This document shows, in pieces, positions 35,761 through 47,596 of a stretch of 64,000 nucleotides of DNA. Position 1 is the first letter of the stretch, and the number at the start of each line of letters is the position of its first letter. The stretch is from positions 62,001 to 126,000 of the forward strand of contig WPIO01000198.1 in NCBI GenBank assembly GCA_009760855.2, written 5' to 3'. Origin of the DNA: Cristatella mucedo. Lineage: Eukaryota > Bryozoa > Phylactolaemata > Cristatellidae. The notes below the pieces were generated by a model, which was given only the letters and a program-made list of their open reading frames with translations, was not told the DNA's origin and did no database searches. The translations under genes and the position numbers were made by a program.

Positions 35761-38430
35761 TGAGGACAAGAAGACATCCAGCAAGGACGCGGAGCTTCGG
35801 GCTTGGACTCGCTGATAGTATCTACCCTGCTGACAAAGAAGAAGCCAGAGAAAATTTGGTGAGGTGCCGCCTGACCTGAGAGTGGTTAAGGAGATAGTTG
35901 ATGCTCGACTTCAGCATCTAATGGGACGATTAAAAGAGCCAGTCTGGGTGGTGCGCAATTGGCCACCATCTTTAACTGGCACCTTGGTGAAAACTTTTTT
36001 AAGTTTCATTTTATCAGTGACCGCTCGATTTGGCGGACGTTAGGGAATCTTCCGATTTCAGCTTCAGACTCGCCAATTGGAAGGTGTATGTCTCTTTATA
36101 GACGAGGTTGAAAAGCTTTTCCGACGGCACTTCTTCGGTGAGGGCGTAAATCCTCTCAAGAAATATGGTGCAGCCATATTTTTAGCCAGGTTGAATATGG
36201 CTTCCGCTCGACTGCCCTTCATCGCTCAGACTCAGTCTCTGCCTCTTGAATGCGTTTATGGTTTTTTGTTACGGAAATTAAAACCTTAGTCTATCTAAAT
36301 AAAACTAGGTAGCTTATTATAAAATTAAGTTAAAAATTGGCTCTTTAGGCAGCATCATAGCGACAACCTAAAGGTAATACCTCAGCAAGGCGTCAAAAGT
36401 ATGTGCAATTGTGCAACCTGCCATCTTGCGAATGGTTGCTCTATCGTGACTGACCGGAAGAAGCTACAAGATTTCTTTAGTCTGTTAGGCAAAGTACGTC
36501 TTCCAAAGCACCTATGGCGCGTGAACTTAAAGTATTTCTCTCGCTGTGCCGCAACTTTTTCAATGGTGTGGCTAGGTAGACTGCTATTGCATTACGCCTT
36601 CTGCACGCTCGCTAGCTCGGCGAGGGTTATTTTTGTATGAGGGAGCATTCGCATTTTAGCAGTTGCTAATTTGCTCATTTTTGTTAAGAACTTTTAAGTG
36701 GCTCCTTCCGAACTTCTTGTCCTCTGCGCGAGGTTCCGAGCTCTCGAAATTAAGGCGCAAAACTTAGTGCGCATTTAGCGCTTCTTAAGTGTACATTTGC
36801 AAGACTTTTAATAACGGCTTGCGGGTGACACGCTTTTGGCACCGAGCTTTCAAATCTCTCACACTGTTTGTTAAAAATTTAAGCCGACCCTGAAAGGGAA
36901 AAGTTCAAATAGCAATGAGAATCAAGATAAAAAAATATTCAAAGAGGCTATTTACTCTAGCAGCGTGGGTTATCAATTGGCAAACTGTAACGATGTGGTA
37001 TTCTCGCTCATGAATTGACAGACGCCGGACGAGGCCGTTTCTACCTCGGCAGCTGAATCGGCGGAACAGCGGTGCGGACAGCCGGATATTGCGGGACCCT
37101 TCATCGCTCGGGATAAAAATAAAAGCCATCTCAGTCGCTCCGCTGCCCGTCGGAATGTCCGAGCGGTTGAGAGTTGTGCCCCCGTGTAGGTCGGCGCTCG
37201 GTAGGTTAGAGGGCAAAAGCACGCATGCCGTGCCGCGTGCGCCGCTGGCAAATGACGTCGCGAACCTCTCCCAAAAGATGCAACTGTCGTACGTCACTAC
37301 GAGCAACGCTCGCTCGAGTGGAGAGAGCAGGCAGGCAAACTCGTCGGCTCGCGGCGACGAGCTGTAGAGATGACCCGTACAGCTGGGGCATGATTTTGCG
37401 ACCGCGCGGCAATTCATAAATTCCTCTGTCCAATAGGCAAGTAGGAACAGGCTGCCGAGGCGCTACGCACTCGCACCCCGGTCCGGCTAGGGAGGGGCAA
37501 CACGATAGCAATGCCACGCCCACACCCCCACCGTGTGGGATTTAGCTCCCATGGGAGAACATATATTGTTTCGCATCAAAATTTATCAAATACCAATCGA
37601 GCAATCGGAATGCAAATTGGCATAGACAACAGCGGTAACATAAGCTAGCTTTTGATGTAGCCAAAGCTTGATCCAAACATAGATTGTTGACCTGATGACC
37701 TGTAAGAGTTAACGTCACGTTGTTCACGTGATGTCAACCAAAATGGATGTTTTGGAAAAATCCTCCATTACATGGAAAAATATGCCAATTCCTGCAAAAG
37801 ATGAGAGACGCTTGGGTTTACAGGACACCGTGTATAAAAATGAAATACAAAATATATTTGAAATGTCAAACTGTGCATGCACCTGCAAAAAATCATGTTC
37901 AAGGACATTAAGGACATGTGCAGCTATACTCACGACACCGGAAACCAAGATGAGCCTGGCGTCCACTGAAACCAGTCAAGGCCAGCTTATATTCCAAATT
38001 TGATGTCGCCGGCATACAAATTAGTCATTCTGTACAATTTGCTAAGTACCGCAGAAAACTGTTGGAAAACACTCGTGAAGACAACTGACGTGTAAGAGTG
38101 TGCGAACGGTGAGCGAAATGCCCGAGATGCTCTGTTCACCGTCGCTCTAAGCTTTGCAGCACCTACCGAGGAGCGTAGAGACATCAAGTTTCAGGCGGGT
38201 TAACGATGCCCGGCACTCATTGGTTGATGCCGTGAGGAGAGGGCGAAAGAGAAGGACGCCGCTCGGACGCAAGAAGAATCGTATCGCCTGCCAACGAAGC
38301 TGCAGGCAGCTAGCACAGGCAGGACACTGAGTGCGCGCGTGTGCGTGCAGATATCGATGCAAGCTAACGAATTCAATTTTTTAATTTCACTTTTTCATGC
38401 GAAATCGCCTAGCATTAAAAAGAGCCTCCC
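35761..38430. other. Intergenic, nothing firmly recognised
   Basis: Holds a 170-codon minus-strand frame at 37417-36905 and a 91-codon plus-strand frame at 37728-38003. Neither matches a family I know, and splice context is not evident. They may be chance frames. Confidence 0.4.
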
Positions 38431-39380
38431 TCCGTCGGTGCTCTATCAGACGTCAGGGCGTCCGCCGCCGCCGCCGCGGTGGGCGCCGCGCTCCGAGGCG
38501 CGGCGCGAGGCTGCGGCGGCGGTAAGAGATAGCGACTGGAACGAGGCGGAAAATGGAGCATTTTCCGAAGCACACCCTAGACTGCGTCTCAAGCCACACG
38601 ACGTGCGCTTACCCAAGTTGAAGCGGAGTTCTCGATCTCGGCTGCTACTCTTAAACCGTCTAAGGAAGCACCAATGGCGGCTCAAAATGCAAACAATATC
38701 GAAGCAGTCGCTCACGAGTACGAGCTGCCGGCGTTTTGAAGCCAGCAGCTCACATCGGCGCAGAGGCGAGGTGATGGGACGTTGACGACGACGACGACGA
38801 CGTTTCGCCCGCATCCGGACGCTGACGAAGGGGCGCGGGCGGTAGATAGGATTTATCCCGCTTGTCTCTGCCCCGCCCCTCTTTCCGTCTAGCGATCGCT
38901 GCCCCGTCGCACCTCCAGCCGAAGGCCGACGACGTATTTTCTTGCGAAGCTTTCCAAGATCACGGACCCCCGTCATAGTTTGAGCGGCGGACCGCAACGA
39001 GCGCGCGCGCGAGGGGGAGAGACGATGCACGCCGCACACACGCGCAGTCCGTAAGAAGAGAAAGACGGCGGCTGGCAGGCAGCATTTACCCCGGAGGACG
39101 CGCGGCGCGAATGAACGCAGCCGGACGGACGGTCGCGCGCGCCGGCGTCGGCCAAGAAAGGTAGAGTGGAGAGAGAGAAAGAGAGAGGCGGATGGCGCTC
39201 GCGGTAAGAGATCGGCGGGGCGGGGGCTGACAAGAATTGCAGCGGAGAGTTCGCGACGACCGGAAGAGTCCGGCCGTACGAGCCGCCGCGCGCATATTGG
39301 TCGGCCCGCGCTAGCTGCTTCAGCTGCTGCCACGACGGTGCGCGTTGCCGGAGCGCGAACGTCAGCTCGTCTGAGGAGTA
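38430..39380. promoter_or_regulatory. CpG-rich block 2
   Basis: GC-rich and CpG-dense, with purine-rich tracts. GTAAGAG donor-like sites lie on the plus strand at 38520 and 39211. A 295-codon frame on the minus strand (39333-38446) is rich in Arg/Ser/Ala and matches nothing I know, so it is probably a composition artefact. A promoter or 5' UTR of an unseen transcript is the best guess. Confidence 0.4.
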
Positions 39381-40224
39381 GTTTGGAGCCGTCGGCTAGC
39401 GCGCGCCAACGAGTATTCAGATTGCGAAGCAGGGTCGAAGTGAATGATGGTTCGGTGAAGTCATTTAAAACTCTCCTTTCCTTCGCTACTGCGGGATGCG
39501 CTCATAGCGACGCGTAGCGCTCGAGATAGTCAATCTGTTCACCGAGTCGATTTAATGGCGGTCGACCGACGTTGCGCCCCGTCAGGAAGTATAGCCGCTG
39601 AAATGCGACGCTCGCGCCCTCGAGGTCGTCGTCGGCAGACGATCCTGCAGCGCTCCCGCTCATCCTCCTCCTCGTTCTCCATGCAGCATGCCGCCGCCGC
39701 CGCCGGCACCACTATCTGGGCCGACGCCCAGTTGCTAGAATGCGGCGCTAATTCAACAGCAAACCTTTCGGACCTATGTGGAACTCTTTAGAACAGACTC
39801 TCGCCTCCCCCCCCCCCGCTGCCGCCCGCCCCGCTCCCCTCTGCGGAATAAGTGGACTACCCCCCTCACGCACACACATCTACCGAGCCAGCCTTCTCCG
39901 CGCCGATTTTGGAGACCGTAACGTCATTCGTCATTTGAGAGGACCTTTGCGACCAGAAAGCGGACCTAAGCGAGCTATTGGTTCTTTAAAGCGAAGCCGT
40001 TAGTCCGCAGGTCCGCTATTCCGCAGGTGCTATTCAGCTTACACGAAACGTGATTTACTAAATCTCTTCGTTAGGCAATCCGAAGCATCTTTTACTCAGG
40101 GACTGTACGTACCTGTATGTACCTACACTCAGCGTCACAGAAATCCTCTAAGTATGGCCGCCGCTGCTTTATCTGTAAATTCGTTCAGGTAATAAATGGG
40201 TTTTCTACATTGCCAGGCTTACTA

Positions 40225-40326
40225 AAGTTGCATTTCCTTTGCAGCAAATGTAAAGCGCCTAGAGAGAGATTGAGTTATCTGATGGCGCTTTATCAAGTGC
40301 ATTATTATTATTATTATTATTATTAA
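40225..40326 (+). mobile_element. LINE-A tail only
   Basis: TTGCAGCAAATGTAAAGCGC, GAGAGAGATTGAG, ATGGCGCTTTATC and a pure (ATT)n run that ends 23 bp before the LTR-like repeat. Confidence 0.85.
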
Positions 40327-40348
40327 AGTTATGAGCAGCACATGTATT

Positions 40349-42037
40349 TGTAGCGCAGCGCCGGCCTGACTTAGTTTTAGAGTGCATTAGAATTGCTCAG
40401 CAGGAAAACACCTCTGTCCTAGAGCAAGGAGATGCAGAGGTCGCTGAGGTGATTGATATTGGCTGGAGTGTCAACCCTATAGTTCCTGCTAGCAATTTGA
40501 GAATAGGGCAACGCTTGCCCAAGGTCGATTGCTGCCGCCAGCCATTCTAGAGTTGCTGGACGGTTTCCGTGAGAACAAAATCCGATTCACCGATTCGCCT
40601 CCAGCCTCGCTCCATTCGGGCATAGATTCCGCCATCTTTCGGGGGCGCACCGTCGTACTGTAGCGCCCTGCTGGCCTTGACTGAATTTTAGCACGAACAA
40701 GAGCTGTTCGGAGGCGGGCTAGAACTCCTTTATCCTGGAGCAGTGAGCCAGAGAGGAGCTTCAGTGAGGTTAGAGAGGAAGCGCTTAAGAGCAAGCCAGG
40801 AAGCTCTGAGACGAGCGGTGGCGATTCGGCCTTAGAATTGGTCCGATACCCGCGGGAGCGGCTGATTGATATTGGCTGGCCTGTCAACCTTCGCCATCAC
40901 TCTGTCCAAAAAGAATCGTCTGGAACCCATTCGCCACTCATGCTGGACAGAGGGGACATTCCAGTGGCCTAGTGCCGGTATTAGTTCCTTACCGTAATGG
41001 GACATGGTGTCAGGCCCAATACCACTAAGCTCTTGCCCCATTGTCTCAGCTACGTATTTAAGAGTCGAGCGACGCTCGCTCTGGGTCTTTTGTCTGTGGT
41101 CTTCTGTCTTTGGTCCGGCTCCGCTGTCGGACTCGCTTCTCTGAAAGCGAGGGAGGAGGGCGGGCTGTCCACCGACGATGGACGGAACAGGACAAGACAG
41201 CGCATGGAGGATTCGGTGGACTCCACCGAATACGGTCGTATCGCGCCCGAGCTGGCATTTTGTGATTCTTTTGTGTGTTGTGTGTTCGCGCTAGCACGCG
41301 GTCTCGGCATAGGGATTGGCCGGTGCGAGCTAGGCGTAGTTGGCGTGTGTGGAGTATTCCTGCCGCACTGTTGGAAACCGAGTTCTAGTTCGCCGGTCAG
41401 GGTTTAGACTGTGGTTCGGGCTCCGTCTATTTGGGTCGTTTCCCATTATACACGTAAGCAGCCCCAGTGTGGAGAAGTATTTCCTCCGCAAGAGTGCTTG
41501 AAGTGGCGTGTGTGGAGTATTCCTGTCGCACTGTTGGAAACCGAGTTCTAGTTCTCCGAGTAGGGTTTAGGCTCCGGTTCGCGCTTCAGTGTGGAGAAGT
41601 ATTCCCTCCGCAAGAGTTTTTAAGTTGGCCTGTTTGGGGTATTCCCTCGGCACAGGTGGGAATGGATTCCTAGTTCTCCGGTTAGGGTTTAGGGTCCGGG
41701 TCGCGCTTAGTGTGGAGGAGTATTCCCTCCGCAAGAGTGTTAGTGCAGTTGAGAACGTGCGAGGAGTGTGGAGATAAGGCTGAACTAAACGCGCAGCGAC
41801 TTTGTGCACTTGCGAATAAAGTTCAGTAAAATCCCCAATTTGTGTGTCTCGCTTTCCAATTCACGCCGCGGACTCACGACCCCCTTTAGTAACGGTTAGC
41901 AGGTCAGCGCCAGAAACGCTCGTTTCGTGGCGGCCAGCTTAATGCGCGTAAGCGCGCACTGAACGGCATTAGGCGATAGGCTACGCCGCTAGGAAAGCGG
42001 CAGGTCAAGCTTACTCTGCCGAGCCTTCGGCGTTACA
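40349..42037 (+). mobile_element. Long LTR-like repeat, copy 1
   Basis: Begins TGTAGCGCAGCGCCGGCC and ends CCTTCGGCGTTACA, so it has TG...CA ends. Inside, in one orientation, are a TATA-like TACGTATTTAAGAG (41051-41064) and AATAAA at 41807-41812 followed by a GT-rich stretch, the order expected of an LTR. The 5-bp flanks gtatt and gtact match at four positions (possible target duplication). The second copy at 47597-48862 is inverted. No internal retrotransposon genes lie beside it, so it is a solo LTR or another long interspersed repeat. Confidence 0.65.
41330..41740 (+). repeat. Tandem repeat of about 122 bp inside LTR-like copy 1
   Basis: The block gtgtggagaagtattccctc and ctccgcaagag, followed by gagttctagttctccg, gggtttagg and gtccgggtcgcgctt, recurs at about 41467, 41589 and 41710. 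A partial unit starts near 41340. Related units occur inverted in copy 2. Confidence 0.75.
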
Positions 42038-42039
42038 GT

Positions 42040-43080
42040 ACTCTGCCGCATCGCCGGCGCGAACGCCTACTCTGCGACGGGGCCGGCGGCGAGCTGCTGA
42101 GGGCTCACACCGCGGCGGGCGCTCATCTCGGCCGTGCGAACCGGCTTTCGCTTTCACACCGCGTCCTCGCCGTCTCGTAGCAACCGGCGATTTCTCGCAT
42201 GGCCAAGCGCTCGACCGTGAGCGTCAAGGCGGGTCGGTCGTGGGCCCGACGGCATCGCCACCGACGCCGCCGGGCGCCACCGGCCATTCAATCTGCTCCA
42301 GGCCATCGAGCGGCGTGCAGCCGCCTGGCGGCCGACGAACTTGTCCGGTCGAGACGGAAACGCCGCCCGCCTGACTGCACCAGCCGCGGGTAGCTGCGGC
42401 TACCAGCGGCTGCGGCTCGATACGAATCGGTCCGAGTGCCGCCACCTGCTGACGAGTATACTCGGCAGCCGGCGGCGGCTGCGGCGGATGCCTCGCGAGA
42501 GACCCGCCCTCTCGCCATCTTCTTACGGAACTGTCGAGTGCTGACGCGAGTGGTCGTTGTGAACGATCTGGAAGCCGTGCTGAAAGTGCAGTGAAGAAGT
42601 GCTCGAACGGGGCGACCGTCGCCGCCGCCGCACCGCGCCGGCCCGTCCACAGCCAGCGCCGCCGCCGAGCAGCAGCTCTTCGAGACGCCGCTCGGCGGCG
42701 CTGCGGCCGTCACGATCTTTCGGCTATGCACGCTTGCACGCAAGCCACTCTGCCGAAGCCGAACTGCGAACCGGCAGCGCTCGTTTAGGGAAAAAACTGC
42801 CTAGTGCGTAGAACCGGAACGCGCGTCTTACCTGCGTCGCGGCGTGACTCTGACGTCACGGCTTCGTCACGGCTCCGCCCACCTCAAGCTTCGTCAGATA
42901 CGGTACGCGTGCGCATTCGCGTCGCTGAGGCGCAGCTCAACGAGCGCGTAGGAGGGCGAGGCGGGGGAGACAAGTGTGCACAAGTGTCACAGCCGGAAGC
43001 AGCAGCAGCCGCCACGTCCCGCGAAGCATCGACTGGCAGCCGGAAGGAAGCGGGGCCTGTGGGGGAGGCACGGGGCATTG
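42040..43080. promoter_or_regulatory. CpG-rich block 3, upstream of cortactin
   Basis: CpG-dense sequence starting right at the inner end of LTR-like copy 1 and ending at a SINE-1. A minus-strand donor-like CGCAG|GTAAGA lies at 42838. It could hold the cortactin 5' UTR exon (plus strand) or a distal Syt1 5' exon (minus strand). Neither is proven. Confidence 0.4.
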
Positions 43081-43087
43081 CGCCCTT

Positions 43088-43252
43088 CATAAAAAAAATA
43101 AATAAATAAAATCCTCGCTGATTAAACAGCCTCTTTCTGTATAGCGACAGAATTGCCTTCCCAGCTATCACCACCGCGTGCAATGGCGATAAAGGATCGC
43201 CCACCGCAGTAATCGAACCCACGCTACCTCGGTCACGATCGTGCTCTGTGAT
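43088..43252 (-). mobile_element. SINE-1 copy
   Basis: Contains an aaataaataaataaaatcc tail, cgctgattaaacagcctc, tatagcgacagaattgcc, and aatcgaacccacgctacctc. It lies just outside the 42-43 kb CpG-rich block. Confidence 0.88.
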
Positions 43253-43499
43253 TTTTTTCCTTACTTGCGGGTCTTACCCCTAAGTGAAAATCTAACGGGT
43301 CTTGCCGCCGTACTTTTAAATGTTGCAGGTTTTTCCCTGTAGATGAAAATCCTAGCTCCGCCTCAGTGCTTGGCTCCAAACGTCAGTGAGCCAATGTCGT
43401 GGCGAAAAATGCATCAGACTCCTCGCGTTCCCATACAATTAGCAGTCCCTTTAACAATAATGAATGCCTAAACAAGCTGCACATTAAGATGTACACGCA

Positions 43500-43705
43500 G
43501 ATAATAATAATTATTATTATTATTATTATTATTATTATGCACTTTATAAAGCGCCCTCAGAGAACTTGATCTCTTTCTAGGCGCTTTTCATTTGCTGCAA
43601 AGTGAAATGCAATTGAATGGTAAGTAAAATCATGCTTGAAAAAACAAACAAAATGAATAATATGGTTAGGTGTCACATGCACAGGGTCAACATGCAAATA
43701 AATAT
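43500..43705 (-). mobile_element. LINE-A 3' UTR fragment
   Basis: On the minus strand: ATGCACAGGGTC complement words, TTGCAGCAAATGAAAAGCGC, AGAAAGAGATCAAG, GAGGGCGCTTTATAAAG and a long (AAT/ATT)n run. Confidence 0.85.
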
Positions 43706-43939
43706 TCGTACCTGTATACACTGACTACACACACGCGCGCGCGCACACGCGCAAACACCCACACACTTACATGGGCATGTTTGGCTCGCTAAAGCATATA
43801 TATGCCTTACGGGTGGGAGTAATCATCTTACCGGTGGTATCTGACCTGGGCCAACTCACTCAGAGCGTCACTGGTGCGTCACTTCCGGTACTCGGCTCTC
43901 GTTAATCTCTCGGCTTCGTTCTCGGCTGTCTTTATTAAT

Positions 43940-44245
43940 ACCTCCCATCATGGTCGTGGCTCCTTCTCTGCAAAATATCTCTAGGTTACGTACTCTCCCC
44001 TCTACATCCCACTTTATTTCCTTCCCTCCCTCCCTCCGTCCCTCCCTCCCTTTCTCTACTTCTCTCTCCCTCTCTTTCTCTACTTCTCTCTCCCTCTCTT
44101 TCTCACTCTTTCTGTTTCTCTGTCTCGTTGTCGCTTTTTCTCTCTACCTCTGTCTCTCTCTGTATCTCTGTCTCTTTCGGTCACTCTTCGACTCTCTTTC
44201 ACTCTCTATCTCCCTCCCTCTCCCTTTCTTTCTCTTTCATTGATC
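43940..44245 (+). repeat. CT-rich low-complexity tract
   Basis: Mix of ccctccctccct and ctctctttctct units about 250 bp long. Ser/Leu-rich frames over it are artefacts. Confidence 0.92.
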
Positions 44246-44699
44246 TCAGAGATATACGCTATTGCACTCGCTATGAAAACGTATACCACAAACCCCATCC
44301 GCCAGCAAAAGGAAGCTTCGGCATTGCCCTGTAGTCAGACTTTGCCGATGGATTACCAGTCAATTTAAAAGTCCCAGCGATTCTCAAAACGTTTGCTATT
44401 TTAAAATCTGACTCTTATACACTGTGTAGATAAGCAGGAGCATTTCCGTAATACTTTGTGTATTTTGCTGGTCATATTGTCTGCCGTTCCTTTCAAAGCA
44501 AATACGGTGCGTAGCCTTTGTTTGACAGGCCTATGACACTGGTCAACAAAATTAAGTCATGATACTGAAATAAAATTATTCAAATCCATTTCTAATTAAT
44601 TTTGTATGTGGTCAGTCAAATACGACAGTCGAATTGCAAAATTTTCTCTACGTTTTGTAATCTGCAGTAAATTAATGTGAACGTGACGAAATGTACGGC

Positions 44700-46110
44700 A
44701 ATAGTAATAGACCTACGGTGAAAACCTGTAAAAATAAAGTCGTAGACTTTTTATATGTCTTCGCCTGTCTCTGGTGCAGCTGTTCGGGAGCATCTCTGAA
44801 GAGAGTGTCCAGCCGTAGCAGTCAGCCAGCATTTCAGCGTTTTTCACGCTGGTATCGGAAAGCTGGCGAAGTGCGGTCCATGGCTTTCACGAAATTTCTA
44901 ATCAATCCCAGTTTGATATGAAGGGGCGGTAGCAGGATTTTGCGAGCTTGCCTCAGCCAGTGCTGACTGCCGGGTATTCGTCTCTCCAACTGCCACAGTG
45001 TGTCTGCGAGTCTATTCCTTCAGCAGGTAGCGCAATTCTCTTGCTCGGCTATGCCACCCACACGAGAAACGCGTGCATTTTGTGTATCCATGCTGCAGTC
45101 CTATTAAAAGGCCAGCTATCTTCAAATCACCGCAGAGATGTCTGCTGCACTTGTTATACTTAATGGAATTCTGTTACTGTCTCAAGTTATCGCATGTCTT
45201 TCCTTCATGCGGACAGCATGATGCACCACCGGAATGGATGAAAGACGGTTTCTATTGTGCAAAAGCACAGCCTTAAGAGTCAGTTCCGAAGAGTTTGCAA
45301 ATAGTATCTATTATTGTGGGTCATGAGTCATTTGTAAGGCGTTCATGAGGCCCTCAATATCGGAAGAGAATGCCAGATTACAGTACTTCCCTTTCTAAGG
45401 AAAGGCTTCCAAGTGGTGGTGGCGGTGGTGGTGGTGGTGGCGCTTTCAAAATAACGTAATTGTGACATATTTCTTTGAGAAGATTCCATTGTTGGAGCCT
45501 TGATCCTAGCGACTCTGCCTTGTTCTTCAAAACGTCCAAATCACGGGCCGGGTCATTCAGTTCTGCCTGTATTATTTTGTATGGGTTTCCTGATGCAGCA
45601 GCACAGTGAAAATAGGAATCGCTGCACGCTGACGTAGCAGGAGAAGAACAAGGTCGGCGCTCGCTCTCTCGTCCTCGTCAGATTAATCAACAGACTATCC
45701 TGCTTGAGGTTCTGGAATAGGAAGTCTCTCATCATATGGAACTGGTCTCAAAGCAGACGGAATGTTTGGGTAGAATATTCTCGACTTCTTTTTCTTCGTT
45801 ATTTCACAGTAAAGAGGAGAAAACCGGAAGCAGAAGTGACACTCATTTGTGTGGCCGCTTGGCTCTCGCCGCACCCCGGGGAATGCAGACGGCATCGGTG
45901 GTCTTTTGCCATTCAACCACTGCGACAGCTGTGCTGTACATTTAGCACAGCATATATGGGGGGCGTTGCCCAATGCTGGTCGTGGTCACCAACCTTGCAT
46001 CCGAAGTAAAGATGATGCGCCTCCTTCACTTGAATAGGTGATACTTTTCTTCCGGTTGTCAAGTGTCACTTCTCCACAAATATAGCAAAAATAATTGTCC
46101 ACGGTATATT
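44700..46110 (-). pseudogene. Degenerate copy of an uncharacterised multicopy invertebrate protein family
   Basis: Across several frames the minus strand gives, in order: DNYFCYICGEVTLDNRKKS, YFGCKVGDHDQHWAPP, LSQWLNGKRPPMPSAF, VRREPSGHTNECHFC, YPNIPSALRPVPYDERLPIP (45973-45695), LKNKAESLGSRLQQWNLL (near 45530), SDIEGLMNALQM, SELTLKAVLLHNRN, IAGLLIGLQHGYTK (near 45110), LLPPLHIKLGLIRNFVKAMD (44937-44877) and AEMLADCYGWTL. I recognise this order of blocks from many unnamed predicted proteins in arthropods and cnidarians; I know no function. At least four frame changes and several stops interrupt it. About 150 codons appear deleted between FRYQR and the terminal block. High copy number in other genomes suggests a mobile-element link (inference). 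Confidence 0.75.
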
Positions 46111-47596
46111 ACCCGCACTTTCAAGGCATTACTGTTCTGCACGATACTAAAATTGATGAAATAATAACAGTTTCATGTAACAGTAGTTTAAACTGCCTCG
46201 CACAACGTCTGAAATACTTGTAATGCTCAACCTTTCCGAGTGGGTTTTATGACGTCAGCTTATTGCAGCAGCCGTCTGGCAGTAGTATTGCATTGCATAA
46301 GAAAATGATGCAATCAACTCTGGATGACTTTTGCTTGACGCTATTTTGAAATGCGATGCCGTAATACCCCAGTCGGGGCTCATTTATGATGTCGTCGCAG
46401 TCCTACTGGATAAACATTACACGGCGATTTACACGGGGAAACATAGAGCGTGAACTATAGGAAATCTCTTCAAAGTGAGAGCCAATAAAAGAATCGCATA
46501 ATAGCTCTATTCATGCTCCAGCACAACTCGATACATCAGCTTAGAGCCTTTTGAGTCAGTAACGATTTCAATATTGACCGGTGTGATTGGTCATTTCTCT
46601 TGCCTTTTGTCGATCTTGGACCGGAAGTAGAACCACCACCATACTCTCAGCTCTGTCGGCCTTCGTCAGTCGTCCAATTGTGTTCAGACCATCGCCGGGC
46701 TTAGTGACGCATGCATGAGCGACGGAATCAAAGGAGAAGAAGTACAGCCGAGATTAAACCGGCCGTGTAAACGTATAAAACGATTGCGGGTTTTTTGTGG
46801 CCACAGCTCTTTCAGCCTAAGCAGCGCCGGCGGCTGGAGCGTCAGCGTGTCGCCCGAGCAGCCGGCCTTGACGCTGTCAGTCCTGGAGGTGTAGGAAAAC
46901 CACAAACGTATTCCAAACGATGGCCTATTGTCTAAAGTGTATTCGGTGGACTTTTTAGTCGCGTACTAGATTCGATCTCGAATCAATCGCATCTGCTCCT
47001 CATGCATATATCTCTCTCTCGCGCTCGCTCGCTCGCTCCTCAACTCGTCAATACATATTTAACAGCCGGACCGTTTGATCTGCATCGGCACCTAGGTCAA
47101 GCGTCGGTTGACCCCCGGTAGCGACCTAATAATTATGGACAAGCGTGGCGTCAACCTCTGATTGACCTCAAAGTTGACCTGCCCATGTCACTTTTGTCAC
47201 TCGCAATATTCTACCCAACCATTCTCCTTGCTCATTTCATGTTCTGTCGCACCACGTGTTCCTCGGCTTTCTGCCGGCTGACCGTAGTTCGAACAAGATA
47301 TAAAACCTTTGGTTATCTATTTGGACATTTATTCATGTGCACCGAAAGCCTGAGGCTCGCTTTTGGCTTCTCTCACTACCTGCACTGACTTTGTATTATC
47401 CAAATCTCAGCTAAAGAAAGACTTCTTGCCTGCTCTGCTCCAAAACTTTCCCTTCACTCCAGCGAACTTGTCTTTTTTGCTCCGGTTTCTTGTTCTGCGT
47501 GCTTACCGGTGCATGCTTCGGTGCATGTTACCAGCTAGGGGCCCTACTGACCGGGTAGCCATTAATGTTTCCTTGCACGCCCACTATGCTCACCTA
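46111..47596. other. Intergenic between pseudogene and LTR-like copy 2
   Basis: No gene supported. It has a short (gctc)n run near 47022-47037 and no clear transposon ends. Confidence 0.4.

Noticed and set aside
36905-37417. 170-codon minus-strand frame as a gene
   Set aside because: No known family, no repeat or splice context; could be chance. Left as an unassigned frame.
38446-39333. 295-codon open frame on the minus strand in CpG-rich block 2
   Set aside because: Arg/Ser/Ala-rich composition follows the local GC content. No recognisable domain or supporting splice pattern, so it is not called as a gene.
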